DNA of 10,930 nucleotides from assembly GCA_916048145.1 (NCBI GenBank), contig CAJZGT010000034.1, positions 1 through 10,930 of the forward strand, written 5' to 3'. The notes beneath the pieces are model-generated. The model did not search any database. It saw nothing but the letters and a program-made list of their open reading frames with translations, and had not been told where the DNA came from. Origin of the DNA: an uncultured Streptococcus sp. (lineage in GTDB: Bacteria > Bacillota > Bacilli > Lactobacillales > Streptococcaceae). A program made the position numbers and the translations under genes. Shown here piece after piece: positions 7,549 to 10,930 of the stretch; the first letter of the stretch is position 1, and every line of letters starts with the position of its first letter.

Positions 7549-7860
7549 TTAGATTTCTTTAACTTTTTTAGAAATCTTTCGATTTTCTTTCTTGCTAGAT
7601 TGTTTAAACAAGATTAAGATGCGTCCGATTTTTTGGACTGTGTCCACACCGATTTCTTCTTCCAAAATTTCAGCTACTTCGTGGATATTTTCATCTGTGT
7701 TTTGCAAAAGAGTAACCTTGACCAATTCGCGTGCATCAAGTGCTTGACGAACACTGGTTTTGATTTGGTCGTTCAGTCCATTTTTCCCAATTTGGATGAT
7801 GGGTTTAAGAGTGTGTGCCTGACTGTTGAGGAAGGCACGTTGTTTTGATGTTAATGACAT
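7549..7860 (-). CDS. yhbY: CRM-domain ribosome assembly RNA-binding protein YhbY
   Basis: A 103-residue, single CRM-domain RNA-binding protein of the YhbY family (YqeI in B. subtilis), associated with pre-50S ribosomal particles. Family features are the opening LTSKQRAFLNSQAH (3-16), the GKNG loop (25-28), ARELVKVTLL (43-52) and VQKIGRILILFK (75-86). The last 15 residues are a lysine-rich tail (KKENRKISKKVKEI) likely to touch RNA. The ribosome site is weak (AAAGAAA before the ATG), unusual beside its neighbours. The 213 bases upstream hold the hairpin-rich block, so its translation or mRNA stability may be influenced by that structure. Confidence 0.93.
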   Translation of the reverse strand: MSLTSKQRAFLNSQAHTLKPIIQIGKNGLNDQIKTSVRQALDARELVKVTLLQNTDENIHEVAEILEEEIGVDTVQKIGRILILFKQSSKKENRKISKKVKEI

Positions 7861-7885
7861 AATTTCTTTAAAAGAGTTTCTTTTT

Positions 7886-8048
7886 ATACTTTTCTGAAGT
7901 GGTGACGGACGTCAGCAAAGTCCTTCGGACTTTCATGACTAAAATTTGAGCCTAAGGTCTCAAATTTTCCGCAGTTGGTACAATCACTTGTACCAACTGA
8001 CACCACAGTGAAAAGTATTCGCTGTGGGCTCGCAGGGCTCGCACGAAT
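7886..8048. repeat. hairpin-rich repeat block with terminal inverted repeats between yqeH and yhbY
   Basis: This non-coding block lies in the 213-base yqeH-yhbY gap. Its outer ends are inverted repeats: ATACTTTTC (7886-7894) with GAAAAGTAT (8010-8018), plus GTGGTG (7899-7904) with CACCAC (8001-8006). Inside are three perfect stems: AAAGTCC/GGACTTT (7917-7933, 3-base loop), AAAATTTGAG/CTCAAATTTT (7941-7968, 8-base loop) and CAGTTGGTACAA/TTGTACCAACTG (7972-7999, 4-base loop). A fourth near-perfect stem spans 8004-8026, and a tandem GGGCTCGCA pair (8026-8043) follows. No open frame or T-run terminator is present. It resembles a small non-autonomous mobile element or an RNA structural element. 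It does not match BOX or RUP repeats as I remember them. No target duplication is visible. Confidence 0.7.
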
Positions 8049-8073
8049 TTAGACAACCCTTTCCTTTCTGTGT

Positions 8074-9180
8074 TTAAATAATTGCTTTTCGTGTGACGAC
8101 TGCGACACCTTCTGGTGCCCAGACGGCGACTTTGGCGGTGCCTGTTACGCGGATCCAGCCGAGTCCAGAGATGACTAGATCTGTCTTTTCCTTAATGTTA
8201 AATACATGCTGAACTAGTTTTGGAAAATCTTCTTTTTCCTTGCTATTTGGTGGGGTTAGAAGAGTTCCAAGGTGCTTATCATAAAAGGCACCAGCGCCTT
8301 CAAGCTTGGTACGGTGGAGTTTGAGTTCATTGTCAAAGAAAGCAGTAAATCCTTGTTTTTCTCCTGATATAAAGTCAAAACGTCCGAGACCTCCTAAAAA
8401 CAGGGTTTGTTCAGGATTGAGCTGATAGGTTTTAGGTTTGATTTCCTTTTTAGGACTGACATACTTGAGGTTTTTGGCCGTCAAGTAGTGAGCCATCTGG
8501 TGACGGTGGATAATCCCTGGTGTATCGTAGATATAAGAACCGTCATCAAGCGGAATCTCGATTTTGTCCAAGGTTGTCCCTGGGAAGCGCGAAGTCGTGA
8601 TGACATTCTGATCACCCGTAATTTCTTGGATAATAGCATTGATTAGAGTTGATTTTCCAACGTTAGTCACACCGACCACATAAACATCACGACCCTTACG
8701 GTAGTGTTCAATCTTGTCAATGACTTCCTTAATGGCATGCTTGTTTTGTGCCGAAGTTAGGACGACATCAACTGGACGGAGACCTTCCTCGTGGGCACGT
8801 TCCATGAGCCACTGGCTAATCTTGCCCGGCTTAACTGACTTAGGCAGGATATCTTTTTTATTTCCGACCAAGAGGACATCATTGCCCGATACAAAGCGTG
8901 GCAAGCCTGGGATAACAGAGCCATTAAAATCAAAGATATCAATGACATTGACCACCAAGGCATCACTATCCCCCACCTCGTGCAAGAGCTTGAGGAAATC
9001 ATCGTCCGTCAACTGGACATCTGTGATTTCATTGTAGTGGCGGAGACGGAAACAGCGTTGGCAATAGACTTCACCAGTCTCCAAACCTTTTTCGAGTGCC
9101 GACTGGGGAGTAAATCCAAGACCAGCCTTGTCTGTCGTCTGAATGGTTGCTCCACAACCAATACAGAGAATTTCTTCCAT
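8074..9180 (-). CDS. yqeH: circularly permuted ribosome-assembly GTPase YqeH
   Basis: This 368-residue GTPase is required for assembly of the 30S subunit in B. subtilis. An N-terminal zinc-finger has cysteines C6, C9, C40 and C43. The GTPase motifs come in the permuted order typical of YqeH: G4 NKKD (107-110), G5 TSA (142-144), G1 GVTNVGKST (170-178), G2 at GTT (201-203) and G3 DTPG (219-222). The C-terminal 140 residues form the family-specific RNA- or ribosome-binding region. The ATG lies two bases after the yqeG stop, with AAGGA at 8-base spacing, so the two are coupled. In B. subtilis aroE comes next; here the hairpin-rich block does. Confidence 0.96.
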   Translation of the reverse strand: MEEILCIGCGATIQTTDKAGLGFTPQSALEKGLETGEVYCQRCFRLRHYNEITDVQLTDDDFLKLLHEVGDSDALVVNVIDIFDFNGSVIPGLPRFVSGNDVLLVGNKKDILPKSVKPGKISQWLMERAHEEGLRPVDVVLTSAQNKHAIKEVIDKIEHYRKGRDVYVVGVTNVGKSTLINAIIQEITGDQNVITTSRFPGTTLDKIEIPLDDGSYIYDTPGIIHRHQMAHYLTAKNLKYVSPKKEIKPKTYQLNPEQTLFLGGLGRFDFISGEKQGFTAFFDNELKLHRTKLEGAGAFYDKHLGTLLTPPNSKEKEDFPKLVQHVFNIKEKTDLVISGLGWIRVTGTAKVAVWAPEGVAVVTRKAII

Positions 9181-9182
9181 AG

Positions 9183-9710
9183 TTAAATTCCTTTTTTATA
9201 TGTAATCGGTCCGTACTTTTCAGTGATTTTTCGCATCACACGACGCTCACGAGCTCGGTTAATCTGCGTTTTGATCGAGTCATGTTGGACCAAGGGTTTG
9301 ACTAAAATCGAGCGAATGCCAGCACGGTGGGCTGCTCGAATATCGGTCATGAGCTGATCGCCAACCATGACTACTTCACTTTTCTCATAGTGAAATTCCT
9401 TCATGGCACGGTTAATCCCAAATGTGAAGGGCTTCAGAGCCCAATAAACGTAGTCAATTCCAAACTTTTCAACTGCTCGTTGGACACGTTTTTTGGTGTT
9501 ATTTGAGACCACGATGATGCGAATGCCCGCGTCCCGAAGATCATGTAGCCATTGCTTCATCTCTGGCGTCCCATCAGGGTTGTTCCAAGCAATGAGGGTA
9601 TTGTCCAAATCGACCAAAACAGCCTTGATTCCCTGCGCCTGCAGGCTTGGGACTGTCAGATCATAGACTGCTTCCACAGCAAAATCTGGCATATAGTTTT
9701 CAATCGCCAT
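9183..9710 (-). CDS. yqeG: HAD-family phosphatase YqeG
   Basis: A 175-residue HAD hydrolase of subfamily IIIA, YqeG type. The nucleophile motif is VDLDNTL (33-39, D34 and D36), motif II is VVSNN (67-71), the lysine of motif III is K93 in ALKPF, and motif IV is GDQLMTD (117-123). The physiological substrate is not established to my knowledge; plant and cyanobacterial relatives include a phosphatidylglycerophosphate phosphatase. I chose the ATG at 9710 because it has AAGGAG 5 bases upstream. The open frame extends 21 codons further, to 9773, but that part overlaps the end of the corA frame and looks unlike the family. It begins 14 bases after corA with no terminator between, so it is probably transcribed from the corA promoter. 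Confidence 0.92.
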   Translation of the reverse strand: MAIENYMPDFAVEAVYDLTVPSLQAQGIKAVLVDLDNTLIAWNNPDGTPEMKQWLHDLRDAGIRIIVVSNNTKKRVQRAVEKFGIDYVYWALKPFTFGINRAMKEFHYEKSEVVMVGDQLMTDIRAAHRAGIRSILVKPLVQHDSIKTQINRARERRVMRKITEKYGPITYKKGI

Positions 9711-9724
9711 TCTGGCTCCTTTTC

Positions 9725-10631
9725 TTAACTTTTTTTCGCAATTTTCCTTAGCAACAACGACAGGACAATCCATAACCCAGCACTAGCCAAGCTGATGTAG
9801 AGCCAAGCATGAGGTTCATCTGTTAAAGGTAACGGAACATTCATTCCGAAAAAGCCTGTCACGACTGCCAAAACCGCTAGCAAGACTGAAATGATGGTCA
9901 AGGTTGTCAAATTATCATTCAGGTTATTGTTTAGGATGTTGTTGTAAGATGCGGATAGTTGTTGGAGGACTTGAGAAATCAAGTCTGTCATGGATACCAG
10001 CTGATGAGCCTCAATCATGGCATCATCAAACTGCTCTCTCAATCTCGTTAAAACTGCGATAGAGGGCATGCCCTTGGATATGTTCCAGCAACATACGATT
10101 TTGCTTGGCAGCTGCAGTGAGGTAAACCATACCAGTCTCCAAGTCGGACAACGCAAAAAGATTTTTCTTAGTTGTTCGCTGACGCAAGAGACCATTGACC
10201 TCGTCCTTACTCTTGTCCATCTGCTCGATGACAGGATAGTAGGCATTGCTGATGATTTCCAGACTGGCAAAGAGAAACTTGTAAATCGAAAGCGTGTCAT
10301 GACTCTCCAGATAACGGGTCATTTGTTCAATGACATAGGCGTTCTTGGTATTACTAATGGTAATCAGACGACGATGTTCCACGATAAAGGTCATGGGAAA
10401 GGCTTCATAGTATGCCTTATCCTTTTTCAAGTTCAAGACATTGTAGATAAAGGTCACAGTCCCATTTTCAAGGTGATAATCCATGTGGGCACGCTCATTT
10501 CTATCCAGCGCATATTCGATGGTTTCCTTGTCCAAACCGTAGATTTCAGAAAGGTCCTCTAGTTTTTTCAACTTGTCTAAATCTAGGTTAATCCAGGCAC
10601 AACCATTGCCCAACTGTTTTTCTAAAAACAT
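9725..10631 (-). pseudogene. corA: CorA-family magnesium transporter gene, frameshifted
   Basis: CorA proteins are pentameric magnesium channels with a large cytoplasmic N-terminal domain and two C-terminal membrane helices. The N-terminal part is read from the ATG at 10631 (AAGGAG just upstream) and stops at 10026 after 201 residues. The remainder, including the membrane segment LLAVLAVVTGFFGMN with the GMN signature, the second helix and the basic end RKIAKKS, is in another frame down to the stop at 9725. The break falls at GAGAGAG (10034-10040). Restoring one lost GA unit would read Glu-Arg-Glu-Gln-Phe-Asp-Asp across the junction and give about 302 residues, a normal length. As written, the first product lacks both membrane helices and cannot transport. 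A real mutation, a reversible slippage or a sequencing error are all possible. Confidence 0.85.
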
Positions 10632-10657
10632 CTTCTCTCCTTTACCAAACTCTTTCT

Positions 10658-10686
10658 ATTGTACCATAAATCTACTAAAATTTCAG
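10658..10686 (-). promoter_or_regulatory. extended -10 promoter for corA and probably the yqe operon
   Basis: On the minus strand TGGTACAAT gives an extended -10 (hexamer 10658-10663). CTGAAA at 10681-10686, 17 bases upstream, matches the -35 consensus at four of six positions and overlaps the stop codon of the channel gene. It lies 26 bases before the corA ATG. Since no terminator is seen below corA, this promoter may drive the downstream ribosome-assembly genes too. Confidence 0.65.
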
Positions 10687-10930
10687 GCCTGGTCTGTCCG
10701 AGAGAAATTGCTGACAACGGTGATATTTCGATTGGGAACGAAGTGCAGAACTTGGTCTTCTCCTCTGAGTTGAGTCGTCCGAATGCCGACGCTGACAACC
10801 TTGCCTGATACAGTAATAGGACCATTTGTCAAAACGACTTCATCTCCCACATCCAGTTGACGTTCAAAAAGGATAAAAAAGCCATTGATGACATCAGACA
10901 GAAAACCTTGGGCTCCCATCCCAATAGCCA
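10683..10930 (-). CDS. MscS-family mechanosensitive channel, 5' part outside the window
   Basis: The reading frame is open to the window edge, so the N-terminus is missing here. The visible part starts in the pore-lining helix ([19 protein letters not shown]), continues with [12 protein letters not shown] and a beta domain ([20 protein letters not shown], then HFVPNRNI), and ends [14 protein letters not shown]. This is the order seen in small-conductance MscS channels, which release solutes during osmotic downshock. In E. coli MscS roughly 100 further residues (the alpha-beta cytoplasmic vestibule) follow the matching NFSR position; here the protein stops almost at once. The stop codon overlaps the corA -35 region, and neighbouring frames show no continuation resembling that domain. 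It may be a naturally short variant or a C-terminal truncation. Confidence 0.85.
   Translation of the reverse strand, partial: AIGMGAQGFLSDVINGFFILFERQLDVGDEVVLTNGPITVSGKVVSVGIRTTQLRGEDQVLHFVPNRNITVVSNFSRTDQA

Noticed and set aside
7881..7894. possible promoter for yhbY using TATAAA on the minus strand
   Set aside because: No acceptable -35 hexamer lies at 16-18 bases, there is no TGn extension, and the TATA-like run is part of the terminal inverted repeat.
7886..8048. CRISPR array or rho-independent terminator as explanation of the repeat block
   Set aside because: The stems differ from one another and have no regular spacers, and no stem is followed by a T run on either strand strong enough for termination.
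9711..9773. 21-codon upstream extension of yqeG
   Set aside because: It overlaps the end of corA, lacks family similarity, and the internal ATG at 9710 has a well-placed AAGGAG.
10017..10562. 181-residue plus-strand open frame opposite corA
   Set aside because: It runs antisense to clear CorA coding sequence, shows no family motif and has no supporting promoter or ribosome site.
10622..10825. 67-residue minus-strand open frame overlapping the channel gene end and corA start region
   Set aside because: It is a shifted-frame shadow of the MscS-like gene and the corA leader; its sequence resembles no continuation of the channel and it has no ribosome site of its own.

Overview
The window looks like a chromosomal segment of a mitis-group Streptococcus (S. 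pneumoniae, S. mitis or a close relative). This rests on recognised protein families and on gene order recalled from pneumococcal genomes; no search was run. Every gene called lies on the minus strand, so transcription runs from high to low coordinates.

Right half (about 10930 down to 4556): a partial MscS-type channel gene is followed by a corA-like magnesium transporter gene broken by a frameshift. Next comes the conserved Firmicute cluster yqeG - yqeH - yhbY(yqeI) - nadD - yqeK - [isochorismatase-family hydrolase] - rsfS(yqeL) - yqeM. These genes are tightly spaced, overlap or abut, and probably form one long transcript. They serve ribosome assembly and silencing (YqeH, YhbY, RsfS), NAD synthesis (NadD) and nucleotide housekeeping (YqeK, YqeG). 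Two things differ from the Bacillus subtilis layout. The place of aroE between yqeH and yhbY holds a 213-base non-coding block packed with inverted repeats. The isochorismatase gene sits between yqeK and rsfS and is bracketed by perfect 18-base direct repeats.

Middle (4540 to 1983): an AT-rich gene for an unrecognised multi-pass membrane protein lies between yqeM and tmcAL. tmcAL makes the tRNA-Met cytidine acetate ligase and ends in a terminator. After it comes the yefM-yoeB toxin-antitoxin operon with its own sigma-70-type promoter and a TGTACA-core palindrome that is a likely YefM operator. The terminators of yoeB and tmcAL are close copies of each other.

Left end (1774 to 77): a second AT-rich gene encodes a membrane-anchored KAP/YobI-like P-loop NTPase, the best candidate for an uncharacterised (possibly defensive) function. 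It has its own extended -10 promoter.

Overall this is a housekeeping backbone with four probable accessory insertions (the KAP-like NTPase, yefM-yoeB, the orphan membrane gene and the isochorismatase gene), one hairpin-rich repeat block and one frameshifted transporter gene. I found no tRNA, rRNA, CRISPR array, transposase or integrase.
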